64,000 bases of DNA from Oculatella sp. LEGE 06141 (GTDB lineage: Bacteria; Cyanobacteriota; Cyanobacteriia; Elainellales; Elainellaceae), in contig NZ_JADEWO010000015.1 of the NCBI RefSeq assembly GCF_015207605.1, forward strand, positions 62,001 through 126,000. Direction: 5' to 3'. Below the pieces are notes generated by a model. That model did not search any database, was not told the origin of the DNA, and was given only the letters and a program-made list of their open reading frames with translations. This document shows, piece by piece, positions 35,458-45,023 of the stretch. Numbering within the stretch: the stretch's first letter is position 1; each line of letters starts with the position of its first letter. Both the position numbers and the translations under genes were made by a program.

Positions 35458-36501
35458 GTGTGGATCACTTCATCTCTTGACACCGTTAAAACACCAACAG
35501 CCGTTGCCCTGGGAAACTTTGACGGAATCCATCGGGGGCACCGACAGGTTATTCAACCTATTCTGCCGAGCCAGCTTGATTTGCCGCAGGCGGATAGCAA
35601 GCGAATGGGTTTCCAGGAGACAGATACCCCATGCCGCCATGCTAGAGCAGACAACGAGCCGTTGCCGGAGCAAGCTACCCCTGCCGTTCCGTATGCAACC
35701 GTAGTAACGTTCCACCCCCACCCCCAACAGTTTTTTAGCGGCCAGCAGCGCACTTTGCTAACGCCATTGGATGAGAAGGTACGGTACTTGCAAGCGCTGG
35801 GGGTCGAGCAGTTGGTTTTATTACCGTTCGATGGTGCTTTGGCAGCCATGTCACCCGAACAATTTGTCGATAGGGTTTTGCTGAAGCAACTGCAAGCCAG
35901 ACAGATCAGCGTTGGGCAAGATTTTTGCTTTGGCCGGAATCGAGCGGGTACCACAGCAGTCTTACAGGCGATCGCCGCTACGTACGGAATTTCAGTACAG
36001 ATTGCGCCCCTTTTTACGCAGGAGGGACAACGGGTGAGCAGTTCTGCGATTCGACAGGCGCTAGAAAAAGGTGATGTAAGGCAGGCGAATCGACTGCTTG
36101 GCAGAGCCTACACGTTAGTCGGAGAGGTCGTTCAAGGGCAACAGATGGGCAGAACATTAGGGTTTCCAACCGCCAATCTCCATCTGCCGCCTGAGAAGTT
36201 CCTGCCACGCCAGGGAGTGTATTCTGTTTGGGTTTCTGGTGTAGACTCCAGCCCAGACACGGCTCCCCTGCCAGGGGTGATGAATATTGGCAACCGTCCT
36301 ACCGTAAACGGCATGGCGCAGACGATCGAAGTTCATCTGCTGGGTTGGACGGGTGATTTGTATGGAAAGGTATTAACGGTGAGTCTGGACACCTTTCTGC
36401 GTCCTGAGCAGAAGTTTGAGTCCCTGGATGCCCTCAAAGCGCAAATTCAGGCTGATTGTGTTCAGGCGCGATCGCTACTAAATGCCTCCCATTTTGCCTG
36501 A
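35458..36501 (+). CDS. ribF: bifunctional riboflavin kinase/FAD synthetase
   Basis: 347 residues from GTG at 35458. The N-terminal FMN adenylyltransferase has AVALGNFDGIHRGHRQVI (nucleotide-binding HxGH) and VVTFHPHPQQFF. The C-terminal flavokinase has VGEVVQGQQMGRTLGFPTANL, PGVMNIGNRPTV and EVHLLGWTGDLYGKVLTV. Between the HxGH helix and the TFHPHP strand there are roughly 30 residues more than usual (SQLDLPQADSKRMGFQE...PEQAT), low in hydrophobics, so probably a surface loop insertion. It converts riboflavin to FMN and FAD. Confidence 0.94.
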   Translation: MWITSSLDTVKTPTAVALGNFDGIHRGHRQVIQPILPSQLDLPQADSKRMGFQETDTPCRHARADNEPLPEQATPAVPYATVVTFHPHPQQFFSGQQRTLLTPLDEKVRYLQALGVEQLVLLPFDGALAAMSPEQFVDRVLLKQLQARQISVGQDFCFGRNRAGTTAVLQAIAATYGISVQIAPLFTQEGQRVSSSAIRQALEKGDVRQANRLLGRAYTLVGEVVQGQQMGRTLGFPTANLHLPPEKFLPRQGVYSVWVSGVDSSPDTAPLPGVMNIGNRPTVNGMAQTIEVHLLGWTGDLYGKVLTVSLDTFLRPEQKFESLDALKAQIQADCVQARSLLNASHFA

Positions 36502-36586
36502 AGATGCAGAAGTTAAGTATATTCCCCCACCCCACTCCAGGACAGGACTGCAATGATAAAGCGGGTGCCCATTCATAACAGCCACT

Positions 36587-37495
36587 ATGCGGGAAAGCAT
36601 TGAGCGACTGACACAAAATCTGGGTCATGCCATTGTTGGTAAAGCTGACGCAATCCAACTGGTACTTGTAGCACTTTTTTCAGGAGGCCATGCGCTGCTA
36701 GAAGATGTTCCCGGTGTGGGCAAAACGTTACTAGCGCGATCGTTGGCGCAATCCATTGATGGCCAGTTTCAGCGGATTCAGTGTACACCTGATTTACTCC
36801 CAACTGACATCACCGGAACCAATATCTGGAATCCGCGCAGCGGCGAGTTTGAGTTTTTACCAGGGCCAGTCTTTGCCAACGTATTGCTAGCCGACGAAAT
36901 TAATCGCGCTACCCCACGTACCCAGTCGGCACTGTTAGAGGTGATGGAAGAGCAGCAGGTCACCGTGGATGGCAGCTCTCGGCGGGTGCCTAGCCCCTTC
37001 TTTGTCATCGCCACACAGAACCCGGTAGAGTACCAGGGCACTTTTCCGCTCCCCGAAGCCCAGATGGATCGATTTGCCCTATCGCTTAGTTTGGGTTATC
37101 CCAGCGAAGCAGAAGAGCTGCAAATGCTGCAACACCTGCAAGCGCCAGGAAGTGCCCATCCATTAAAACCTTGCATTTCTCTGGCAGAAGTGCAGGAACT
37201 GCGCCGTCTGTGTGCTCAGGTACATGTTGAAATGCATCTTAAGCAGTACATGCTCGATCTGGTTCGCTCGACGCGTCAGGATGAAGACATTCTGCTGGGT
37301 GCCAGTCCGCGTGGGACAGTAGCACTCTATCGTGCCAGCCAGGCTCTGGCCTGGTTAAACGGCAGAGACTATGCCATTCCCGATGATGTCAAGCGGCTCT
37401 GCCCTCATGTCCTCGCGCATCGCCTGATTCTGGCGGGAGGCCGCAAAGCGAGGCCAGTGGTCGATCGATTGCTGCACTCAATCCCGATTCCGTAG
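36587..37495 (+). CDS. MoxR family AAA+ ATPase
   Basis: 302 residues. Walker A DVPGVGKTLLARSLA, then FQRIQCTPDLLPTDITGTNIWN, Walker B VLLADEINRATPRTQSALLEVMEEQQVTVDG, sensor 1 FFVIATQNPVEYQGTFPLPEAQMDRF and sensor 2 GASPRGTVALYRASQA are all diagnostic of MoxR (AAA_3). MoxR proteins assist maturation of metal or VWA-domain partner proteins, often encoded next door with a DUF58 protein. Neither partner is present here, so it is an orphan in this window. Confidence 0.93.
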   Translation: MRESIERLTQNLGHAIVGKADAIQLVLVALFSGGHALLEDVPGVGKTLLARSLAQSIDGQFQRIQCTPDLLPTDITGTNIWNPRSGEFEFLPGPVFANVLLADEINRATPRTQSALLEVMEEQQVTVDGSSRRVPSPFFVIATQNPVEYQGTFPLPEAQMDRFALSLSLGYPSEAEELQMLQHLQAPGSAHPLKPCISLAEVQELRRLCAQVHVEMHLKQYMLDLVRSTRQDEDILLGASPRGTVALYRASQALAWLNGRDYAIPDDVKRLCPHVLAHRLILAGGRKARPVVDRLLHSIPIP

Positions 37496-37655
37496 GCACA
37501 ATTTAAGCAGATTAGCGGATTAAATAGCGGTCATTACTGCCTGATAAAAAGTGTAGAAAAAAGCCAAATTGGTGATGGACATCACTTTACGATGTGCCAA
37601 AGTTCATCAGACTGTAAGAAAGTCTGAAAACGTCACCCTGTTCCCATTGAGTGCA

Positions 37656-37859
37656 ATGCAAACTCAGGTCAATCTACCGGAAGCCACGATTGAACAAATT
37701 GTCAATCGTATCTTTAGCTCACGCCGAATCACTCGAGCCGATCAAGAACGATTTATGTCTGCACTACTCTCCAAAAAATCGATTAGCGAACCTGAGAAGA
37801 AGCAAATCGATCGCGTCTTTGAGGCATTACGAAATGGGCTTTTGAGAGTGGTGGACTAA
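37656..37859 (+). CDS. conserved small cyanobacterial protein
   Basis: 67 residues from ATG at 37656. Helical and charged: LPEATIEQIVNRIFSSRRITRADQERFMSALLSKKSISEPEKKQIDRVFEALRNGLLRVVD. I recall very similar small proteins in other cyanobacteria, but no function is known. No cysteine, no membrane segment. The longer frame from 37569 adds a segment without similarity. It is convergent with mutS. Confidence 0.7.
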   Translation: MQTQVNLPEATIEQIVNRIFSSRRITRADQERFMSALLSKKSISEPEKKQIDRVFEALRNGLLRVVD

Positions 37860-37894
37860 TTCCCCAAGCAACAGCCAGTACACTACAACTGTTC

Positions 37895-37917
37895 GCCGAT
37901 CGTCATGTCCGATCGGC
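37895..37917. terminator. GC-rich hairpin between convergent genes
   Basis: GCCGATCG (37895-37902) pairs with CGATCGGC (37910-37917), 8 bp with a 7-nt loop, between the small 37656 gene and the mutS stop. No T-run on either side, so termination is only inferred from its place. Confidence 0.35.
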
Positions 37918-37957
37918 CATTGCCCTCCAGCGCCGTTGCCCTTGTGCTAGCCGCTGA

Positions 37958-40654
37958 CTAGCTAAATATATCGAGCTGTTCGGTTGGCACCGCTTCAGGG
38001 CTGTACTTTGCGTTGCCGTTTTTCGCCTGCGGTGAATGACCACCGCGCAACCCAACCGCAATGCGAGAGTGCTTCTCGATTTGTGCCATCACTTGTCGCG
38101 CGCGTTGAATCACCGAGGCTGGCAAGCCTGCTAGCCGTCCCGCTTCGATGCCATAGGAACGATCGGCTCCTCCAGGTCGCACCTGATGCAAAAAGATGAT
38201 TTGATCGGGCAGTTCTTTTACGGTCACCTGGTAGTTGGCGACGTTCGGCAAAATCGAAGCTAACTCATTCAGTTCGTGATAGTGGGTTGCAAAAATCGTA
38301 CGGGCCGTAATCTCGGTAGCCAAATGTTCTGCGACAGACCAGGCGATCGCCAGTCCATCAAAGGTGGCTGTGCCTCGACCAATTTCATCCAGCAACACCA
38401 GCGACTTTGGCGTGGCATGGTTCAAGATATTCGCTGTTTCGTTCATCTCGACCATAAAAGTAGACTGCCCGGTTGCTAAATCGTCTACGGCTCCCACACG
38501 GGTAAAAATGCGATCGCAAATGCCCAACAGTGCCGAGCGAGCCGGGACAAAGCTACCAACCTGTGCCATCAACTGAATCAGCCCGACTTGTCGCAGATAG
38601 CAGCTTTTACCGCTGGCGTTGGGGCCAGTTAGCACAATTAAGTCTGGAACCACAGAGTCATCGCGGCATCCCAAATCAGTGGAGTTGGGGACAAAAAATC
38701 CGGCAGGTAACGACTGCTCAACCACCGGATGCCGTCCGGCTTCAATACTGATGTCGCGACCTGTGATGATTTGAGGACAGCAATACCCCTGATACACCGC
38801 AATTTCTGCTAAGCCGCACAGCACGTCAACAGCGGCAATCGAGCGGGCGATCGCGCGAATCAGTTCGGCATGTTGACTAACCTCTTCCCTCAATTGATTA
38901 AAAATGCCGTACTCTAACTGATTGCTGTCTGCACGGGCATTTAAGATGGCGCTTTCCTTATCTTTTAGCTCAACCGTGATGTAGCGCTCTTCATTGGTCA
39001 GCGTTTGTTTGCGGATGTAACCCTCGGGCGGGGTGTCGTGAGATTTGGCGTTGGCTTTAGACCGCGAGATGCTGATGTAATAACCAAAGGTTTTATTGAA
39101 GCCCACCTTTAACGATGAAATACCCGTTCGCTGGCGCTCAGAGGTTTCCAACTGCGCGATCCACTGCTGGTCGGCTTCAATCTGCTGACGCATCTGGTCT
39201 AGCTGTGGATTGACCCCCACTCGGATCAGATGTCCCTCGGTTAGATGCAGCGGCGGATTGTCTACCAGGTGCGATCGCAACAGTTTTCCCAACTGCTCCA
39301 GGACAGGGGGCACCGTTTGTAGCACGGTGAGATAATGGGACTTAGCGGTTGCCACCACTTCAGCCAGATCGGGCAACTTCGCCAGGGAATCGGCCAGTGC
39401 GACCAAATCCCGGGCATTCGCGGTTCCTGCGCCCGATCGCCCCGTCAGTCGTTCCAGGTCATAAATTTGCTTCAAAAGCTGCTGCAAGGTTTGACGCAAA
39501 GCGCCATGATCGACCAGTTCTTGAATCGTGGTTTGCCGTGCTTCAATTGTTTGAATATCCAGCAGCGGTTGCAGGAGCCAGCGGCGTAAAGCTCGCCCTC
39601 CCATCGCTGTCACGGTTTTGTCTAAAGCCCATAGGAGAGAGCCGTGAAACGTACCGTCCCGCACCGTCTGAGTAATCTCTAAATTACGTCGCGTCTGGTG
39701 GTCGAGCGTTAAATACTCGGTCAGTGTGTAGGTGCAGAGCGGCTGCAACAGCACCTGTGTTGCTTTTTGCGTATCTTCTAGATACTCCAACAGCCCCCCG
39801 GCTGCTCGCACAGCCAACGGCAACTGTTCACACCCCATGCCCTCCAGCGATCGCACGCGAAATTGTTCCAGCAGGCGTTGGCGGGCTTCACTGCTGCTAA
39901 ATGGGGTTTGCGATCGCATCGTGTAACAAAACTGCGGCGGCAAGTAGTCGGGCAGGTGAGTTGACTTTTCTCCCGGACGCAACAGCCCACCCAGATCGGG
40001 AGCGTTCGTGGGAACCAGCACTTCAGACGGCTGTAACCGCATCAGTTCTTGCGTCAGTTGTTCCAGACCACTGGACTGCGTGGTTAAAAATTCTCCGGTG
40101 GAAATGTCGGCATAGGCCAATCCCCAATGGGCACCAGCAACGACGACTGCCGCCAAAAAATTATTACGACGGGCATTGAGCATCCCCTCTTCCAACACCG
40201 TTCCCGGTGTGATGACCCGTGTGATTTCTCGCTGCACCAGGCGACCCTGAACCTCGGCAGCATCTTCCACCTGGTCGCAAACAGCAACGGCATAGCCTTT
40301 CTCGACCAGCAAGGCACAGTAGCGATCGAGCGCATGATGGGGAATTCCAGCTAGCGGCACTCGCCCAATTTCTTCACCGCTATGTTTACTGGTTAGAACC
40401 AGTTCTAATTCACGGGCAACGGTAATGGCATCTTGAAAGAACGTTTCAAAGAAGTCTCCAATTCGATACAGCAACAACGCATGGGGATAGTGATCTTTAA
40501 TCTCCACGTAGTGGCGCATCATCGGCGTGAGCTTGTCTCGCTCGACAGCACGATGATCGGCATAGCGAACGGCGTGCTTTACCAATCGCTCTGGCAGGTC
40601 GCTAACCGGATCTGGAGACGAATCTGAAGATGGCGATGCAGGAAACTCAGACAT
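37958..40654 (-). CDS. mutS: DNA mismatch repair protein MutS
   Basis: 898 residues, full length. N-terminal mismatch-binding domain with [14 protein letters not shown] (the F-x-E mismatch wedge as GDFFETF). Connector, core and clamp domains follow ([31 protein letters not shown]). The ABC-type ATPase has Walker [17 protein letters not shown], signature STFMVEM, Walker [17 protein letters not shown] and ATHYHEL. The C-terminal end is LDIFS. It recognises base mismatches and recruits downstream repair. ATG at 40654. A 15-bp tandem duplication lies just upstream. Confidence 0.97.
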   Translation of the reverse strand: MSEFPASPSSDSSPDPVSDLPERLVKHAVRYADHRAVERDKLTPMMRHYVEIKDHYPHALLLYRIGDFFETFFQDAITVARELELVLTSKHSGEEIGRVPLAGIPHHALDRYCALLVEKGYAVAVCDQVEDAAEVQGRLVQREITRVITPGTVLEEGMLNARRNNFLAAVVVAGAHWGLAYADISTGEFLTTQSSGLEQLTQELMRLQPSEVLVPTNAPDLGGLLRPGEKSTHLPDYLPPQFCYTMRSQTPFSSSEARQRLLEQFRVRSLEGMGCEQLPLAVRAAGGLLEYLEDTQKATQVLLQPLCTYTLTEYLTLDHQTRRNLEITQTVRDGTFHGSLLWALDKTVTAMGGRALRRWLLQPLLDIQTIEARQTTIQELVDHGALRQTLQQLLKQIYDLERLTGRSGAGTANARDLVALADSLAKLPDLAEVVATAKSHYLTVLQTVPPVLEQLGKLLRSHLVDNPPLHLTEGHLIRVGVNPQLDQMRQQIEADQQWIAQLETSERQRTGISSLKVGFNKTFGYYISISRSKANAKSHDTPPEGYIRKQTLTNEERYITVELKDKESAILNARADSNQLEYGIFNQLREEVSQHAELIRAIARSIAAVDVLCGLAEIAVYQGYCCPQIITGRDISIEAGRHPVVEQSLPAGFFVPNSTDLGCRDDSVVPDLIVLTGPNASGKSCYLRQVGLIQLMAQVGSFVPARSALLGICDRIFTRVGAVDDLATGQSTFMVEMNETANILNHATPKSLVLLDEIGRGTATFDGLAIAWSVAEHLATEITARTIFATHYHELNELASILPNVANYQVTVKELPDQIIFLHQVRPGGADRSYGIEAGRLAGLPASVIQRARQVMAQIEKHSRIAVGLRGGHSPQAKNGNAKYSPEAVPTEQLDIFS

Positions 40655-40686
40655 GGACGGGCATACAAAGAATAGAATCGGCAGTT

Positions 40687-40725
40687 TTTGTGGCTTACTT
40701 GTTTGTGGCTTACTTGTTTGTGGCT
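40687..40725. repeat. 15-bp tandem repeat upstream of mutS
   Basis: TTTGTGGCTTACTTG at 40687-40701 and 40702-40716, then a partial copy TTTGTGGCT at 40717-40725. It sits 33-71 bp upstream of the mutS start, within the promoter region. Confidence 0.8.
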
Positions 40726-40925
40726 CAACAGTGTAGCGCGAGAAAATCTGCCCTAAAGCCTAAGTTAGCGTATTTCAGAGGATATCCAACGCAAAAACTA
40801 GGACAAGTGTCCTCTAAATAATAGGCCGAAGCAATGCCCTTGCCGGAGACATTCCCTACTTTTCAAACCTCCTCTGAATAGCGCCAGCTAACACGCCTGA
40901 GTTCCCTCTGTGTCCCCTCTATCCT

Positions 40926-41924
40926 CTAACCGTGGCGCTTTTGGTGCCAGTTCCAGGCATGGGTAAGAATTTGATGGATATCGGCGTATTGCGATTTCCA
41001 GCCCAACATGGCGATCGCTTTTTCACTGCTGCCCACCAACGCTGGTGGATCGCCAGGGCGGCGATCGCCCTCCACTATTTTGATTGTGCGGCCTGTTACC
41101 TGCTGCGCGGCATCAATGACTTCTTTTACCGAAAACCCATTGCCGTTGCCCAGGTTGAATAACTGGCTATCCCCCCCTTTCAGCAGATACTCTAGCCCCA
41201 ACACATGCGCCGTTGCCAGATCGGCCACATGAATGTAGTCCCGAATACAGGTACCGTCGGGGGTGGGATAATCGGTGCCAAAGACAGAAATAGAGTCTCG
41301 CTTGCCCAGAGCCGCCATCAACACCAGGGGAATTAGATGCGTTTCGGGGTTATGGTCTTCGCCTAACCGTCCATCTGGATCGGCTCCGGCAGCATTGAAG
41401 TAGCGGAAGCAAACCGACTTGAACTGATGCGCCACATCAAAATCGGCCAAAATCCGCTCGACCATTAATTTCGTCGCACCGTAGGGATTGATCGGATCTT
41501 GAGGATGATCTTCTGGAATCGGAACCGTTTTGGGAACCCCATAGGTGGCACAGGTGGATGAAAACACAAACTTCTTGATGTTGGCTGCTATCATCGCTTC
41601 GAGCAATGTGAGCGTACCAATGACGTTGTTGCGGTAGTATTTAGCCGGATCGGTAACGGATTCTCCCACATAGGCATAGGCAGCAAAATGCATCACAGCC
41701 GCAATATCGTGTGTGGAAAAAAGCTGATCGAGCAACGCGCGATCGTTAGTGTCTCCCACAATTAACTTGGCCTGCAACACGTCTTCTACTAGTTCCCGAT
41801 GCCCATAGACCAGGTTGTCCAATACAACGACGTTGTAACCTGATTGCTGTAGAGCCAACACGGCATGGGAACCAATGTAGCCTGCTCCTCCCGTCACTAA
41901 AATGGTTGCCTGATCATTCGACAT
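40926..41924 (-). CDS. galE: UDP-glucose 4-epimerase
   Basis: 332 residues from ATG at 41924 (a GTG at 41927 is directly in front). SDR extended fold: NAD-binding ILVTGGAGYIGSHAVLAL, DxxD-like LIVGDTNDR, active-site VFSSTCATYG and Y-x-x-x-K in NPYGATKLMVE, and IRDYIHVADLATAHVLGL. It interconverts UDP-glucose and UDP-galactose for polysaccharide and galactolipid precursors. It is probably monocistronic; hflX is the next gene upstream, on the same strand, after about 200 bp. Confidence 0.94.
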   Translation of the reverse strand: MSNDQATILVTGGAGYIGSHAVLALQQSGYNVVVLDNLVYGHRELVEDVLQAKLIVGDTNDRALLDQLFSTHDIAAVMHFAAYAYVGESVTDPAKYYRNNVIGTLTLLEAMIAANIKKFVFSSTCATYGVPKTVPIPEDHPQDPINPYGATKLMVERILADFDVAHQFKSVCFRYFNAAGADPDGRLGEDHNPETHLIPLVLMAALGKRDSISVFGTDYPTPDGTCIRDYIHVADLATAHVLGLEYLLKGGDSQLFNLGNGNGFSVKEVIDAAQQVTGRTIKIVEGDRRPGDPPALVGSSEKAIAMLGWKSQYADIHQILTHAWNWHQKRHG

Positions 41925-42131
41925 CACTACCCATCCTTAAACGCACTGCCTTGACATTGATTTATAACAGTTAAGTCAAACTTCTCCATCATTTAAAGCG
42001 CGTTTTAAGACCAAGTTTGCGTAATCTTCAAGTTTGGTCAACGGTTTGTTCGCATTTAGATTGCAGTCGAGTTGCGGTGGAACTGGCGACCAACGGTTCC
42101 CTGTTCCCTTGAATCACCCCAAAGGACATGA

Positions 42132-43823
42132 CTAGGAAGTGGCTACATAACAAACCAGTTGGGCGAGCCGCTGGCGTAGTGTTTCCAGGCCAAGGCGATC
42201 GCTGGCCGAAATAAATACCGCCTGGGGATATTCTTCCTGGGCATACGCCAGAGTATTGCTATCGACCTCGTCAATTTTGTTAAACGCCAGTAATGCTGGC
42301 CCCGGTGTAACAGGCATTTCTGACAAGATTGCCATCACAGCACGGAGCTGGCTCTGCCATGCCGGATGGGAGAGGTCAACCACATGCAGCAGGGCATCGG
42401 CCTCCGTCACTTCTTCCAGCGTTGCCCGAAAGGCATCCATCAGCGAAGGTGGCAGTTCGTGAATAAATCCCACGGTATCGGTTAAGACCAGATTAATGGG
42501 TTCTTGCGTCACCGGGTCAGGCACGGCTAAGCGCCGCGTGGTTGGATCAAGCGTGGCAAAGAGCTGATCGGCGGTGTAAATTTCGGCGTTTGTTAACACG
42601 TTTAACAAGGTCGATTTTCCGGCATTGGTGTAGCCTGCGATCGCGATCGAGGGCACTTCTTGATGCTGCCGTTGCTGCCGCAGGCGAGAACGATGTGCCT
42701 GAAGCTGGTTGACCTCCTGCTGTAACCGAGAAATGCGTCGTTGAATTGCTCGTCGCTCGGTTTCCAGCTTGGTTTCTCCGGGGCCTCGGGTACCAATTCC
42801 ACCTCCCAATCGGGACATGGTTCGACCGCGCCCAGCCAGACGCGGCATCATGTACTCTAGCTGAGCCAATTCGACTTGCAGCTTTCCGGCTCGCGACTGT
42901 GCCCGCTGGGCAAAGATATCCAGAATCACTTCCGTGCGATCGACCACCCGGATGCCAATTTGAACTTCCAAATTTCGCACCTGAGCAGGTGATAAATCTC
43001 GATCGAACACGACCAGGTTGGCACCGATGGTTTGAGCCATCAACGCAATTTCTTGCACCTTTCCTTCTCCCACAACCGTTTGGGGATGAGGGCGCGATCG
43101 CTTCTGCCGCAACACTTGCAGCACTTCTCCACCCGCCGTTTCGACCAAGCGTCCCAGTTCTGCTAACCCGTCTTGAAACCGTTGTGCCGTGTCATTGCTG
43201 GTCATCACACCAACCAGCAGTACCCGGTCATGCTCAGGGCTAACCTGTTGAGCCACATAATCGCGGCGAAATTCTTCTTCTAACCCCTCGGTTAAATCAA
43301 GGAAATCTTGCTTCGTGATGACATCCAGGCTGAGCGGCGGCGACACCGTCCACCGTGCCTCTGGATGCGGCACGAGATGAGCCAGGTACGCTTCTTTAAC
43401 ATAGCCAGTTGCGCCTCCACCTCGACGCTCAAAGCCGCCCCCCGACAGAGTTAAAACGACCAGCGCATCCAGCCGCTGGAGCGCCATTGCCGTCAACGTA
43501 GCATCATTCGGCGATTCTGGTTTCAGGTGAGTTGCAACACAGCGAATCCCAGACAGACGCTCTGCACCATAGCGAGGCAGTTCCAGGGGAGGAATTTGAG
43601 TTTTGCTTAAGCTGCCGACCCCTACCCGAATGACCTGACCCCGTCGATTGATGTAAGCACAGATGGGTTGATTGATATCAGTACTGATTGCAGCCAGACG
43701 TTGGGCAAACTCGGGCGTTGTGAGACGATCGCCCGGCAGTCGCTGGTGATAGAGCCGCTGAAGCTGCTTGAGCTGGCTGGATTTTAATCCTTGGAGTTGA
43801 CCGTAAATAGTTTCGATAGGCAC
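42132..43823 (-). CDS. hflX: ribosome-associated GTPase HflX
   Basis: 563 residues, longer than the 420-residue bacterial norm because of an N-terminal extension of about 150 residues (PIETIYGQLQGLKSSQLKQLQRLYHQRL). I recall this extension as usual for cyanobacteria. The HflX domain has GEGKVQEI, DRTEVILDIFAQRAQSRAGKLQVELAQLEYMMPRLAGRG and GGIGTRGPGETKLE. The GTPase has G1 GYTNAGKSTL, G3 LTDTVGFI and G4 FNKID. HflX splits stalled or stressed 70S/100S ribosomes. Start is ATG at 43823. Confidence 0.95.
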   Translation of the reverse strand: MPIETIYGQLQGLKSSQLKQLQRLYHQRLPGDRLTTPEFAQRLAAISTDINQPICAYINRRGQVIRVGVGSLSKTQIPPLELPRYGAERLSGIRCVATHLKPESPNDATLTAMALQRLDALVVLTLSGGGFERRGGGATGYVKEAYLAHLVPHPEARWTVSPPLSLDVITKQDFLDLTEGLEEEFRRDYVAQQVSPEHDRVLLVGVMTSNDTAQRFQDGLAELGRLVETAGGEVLQVLRQKRSRPHPQTVVGEGKVQEIALMAQTIGANLVVFDRDLSPAQVRNLEVQIGIRVVDRTEVILDIFAQRAQSRAGKLQVELAQLEYMMPRLAGRGRTMSRLGGGIGTRGPGETKLETERRAIQRRISRLQQEVNQLQAHRSRLRQQRQHQEVPSIAIAGYTNAGKSTLLNVLTNAEIYTADQLFATLDPTTRRLAVPDPVTQEPINLVLTDTVGFIHELPPSLMDAFRATLEEVTEADALLHVVDLSHPAWQSQLRAVMAILSEMPVTPGPALLAFNKIDEVDSNTLAYAQEEYPQAVFISASDRLGLETLRQRLAQLVCYVATS

Positions 43824-43864
43824 ATCTGACCAGGCGCTGGTCTTTTAAATCAACTCCTTCCATT

Positions 43865-44323
43865 TTACTGACCCTGGTCGGAATTGAGGTAACGCCAGGG
43901 AGTGAGCGATCGCTTCACCTGCCGAACCAATTGCATCATGCTGTGCCAGAGGGAGGGCTGTTCAATGCCCAATGCCTGGTTATAGCTGTCGTAGGCTTCC
44001 GGATAACGACACATACGATGCAACGCCACACCGCGAAAGGTCCAGGCTTCCGAATCGTAGGGGCGAAGCGCCAAGGCAATATCACAACTCATCAGCGCTT
44101 CTGCATAGCGCTCTAGATGAATTAAGACCACACCACGAAAAATCCAGGTTTCGTGCCGCTCAGGTTGGAGTTCCAGGGCTTTGTCAAAACTTTGTAACGC
44201 TTCGGCATATTGACCCATATTAGCCAGCACTTCACCTCGCTCATGCCACGTGGTGCTGTTGTTTGGGTTAGTTGCGACAGCTTGATCAAGCTTGACAAGG
44301 AGTTTGTTCATAACGATTGACAT
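43865..44323 (-). CDS. TPR-repeat protein
   Basis: 152 residues from ATG at 44323. Three tandem TPR units between residues about 15 and 120: NSTTWHERGEVLANMGQYAEALQSFDKALELQP, ETWIFRGVVLIHLERYAEALMSCDIALALRP and EAWTFRGVALHRMCRYPEAYDSYNQAL. The C-terminal tail is basic (RQVKRSLTPWRYL). It probably mediates protein-protein contacts in the cytoplasm. It lies 41 bp upstream of hflX on the same strand and could be co-transcribed. Confidence 0.8.
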   Translation of the reverse strand: MSIVMNKLLVKLDQAVATNPNNSTTWHERGEVLANMGQYAEALQSFDKALELQPERHETWIFRGVVLIHLERYAEALMSCDIALALRPYDSEAWTFRGVALHRMCRYPEAYDSYNQALGIEQPSLWHSMMQLVRQVKRSLTPWRYLNSDQGQ

Positions 44324-45023
44324 GAAAGGACATTTACACCCCGCATCCCACACATGACCCAACGCTGATTACTGCTAAACCTAGCCAGACGACAGGAAAC
44401 TAGCGTACTACTGGAGTTGATGCAGCCCTTCTTAGAACAAGTTGTTTGAATGTTACCCCTGACAAAGCTGATGCTATCCATCCAAAAACCGATTGCTTAA
44501 TTATCGCTTAATTAAAGCATCACAACATCAGCCTGTTTGAATAGTAACCTTTATTGGTTATTTCGCAACTGCAACTTTACGGTACATCGGCAACTCTCGG
44601 CAAACGCACTGAGGCCAACCGAGATCCTACAATACCTCGCAAGCTTAGTATCTAGCTTTGCAGTAAATCAGCGGTGAATTACTTGCAACCTGCCCATTTC
44701 TTTGCAAAATATTCCGTACTTTTGTTGAAAGTTAAAGAAAGATTGCCTTGGAGAATCTGCAATCAAAACTATGTTTTCAGTTTCGGCAAAACCTCACCCC
44801 TGAAGGGTTTCACCCCTTTGGCACTTTAATTTATCTTGGCTATCTTCGGTTGAGAGTTTAGTATTCAAACTGTTTTTCCCGGCAATTTCTCTCTGTCCAA
44901 CGTTTCAAGCAAGTATAAAACGTTTGTTCATCTTTTCTGTTTGACTGGTCAAGAAGTTACTTCAATTTGGGTGAAACAGTTACCCCATCCACTTACGACA
45001 CGGCGCTTTATAGGGGTACATCA
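44324..45023. other. long AT-rich intergenic region before the caspase-STAND gene
   Basis: About 700 bp without a credible ORF. It contains tandem GCTTAATTA(T/A) motifs near 44495-44513 and an inverted repeat TTGAC-TG-GTCAA at 44941-44952, 72 bp before the next ATG, which could be an operator or a -35 element. No known RNA was recognised. Confidence 0.45.

Noticed and set aside
35441-35704. ORF overlapping the start of ribF in another frame
   Set aside because: Shadow of ribF; the frame has no similarity to known proteins.
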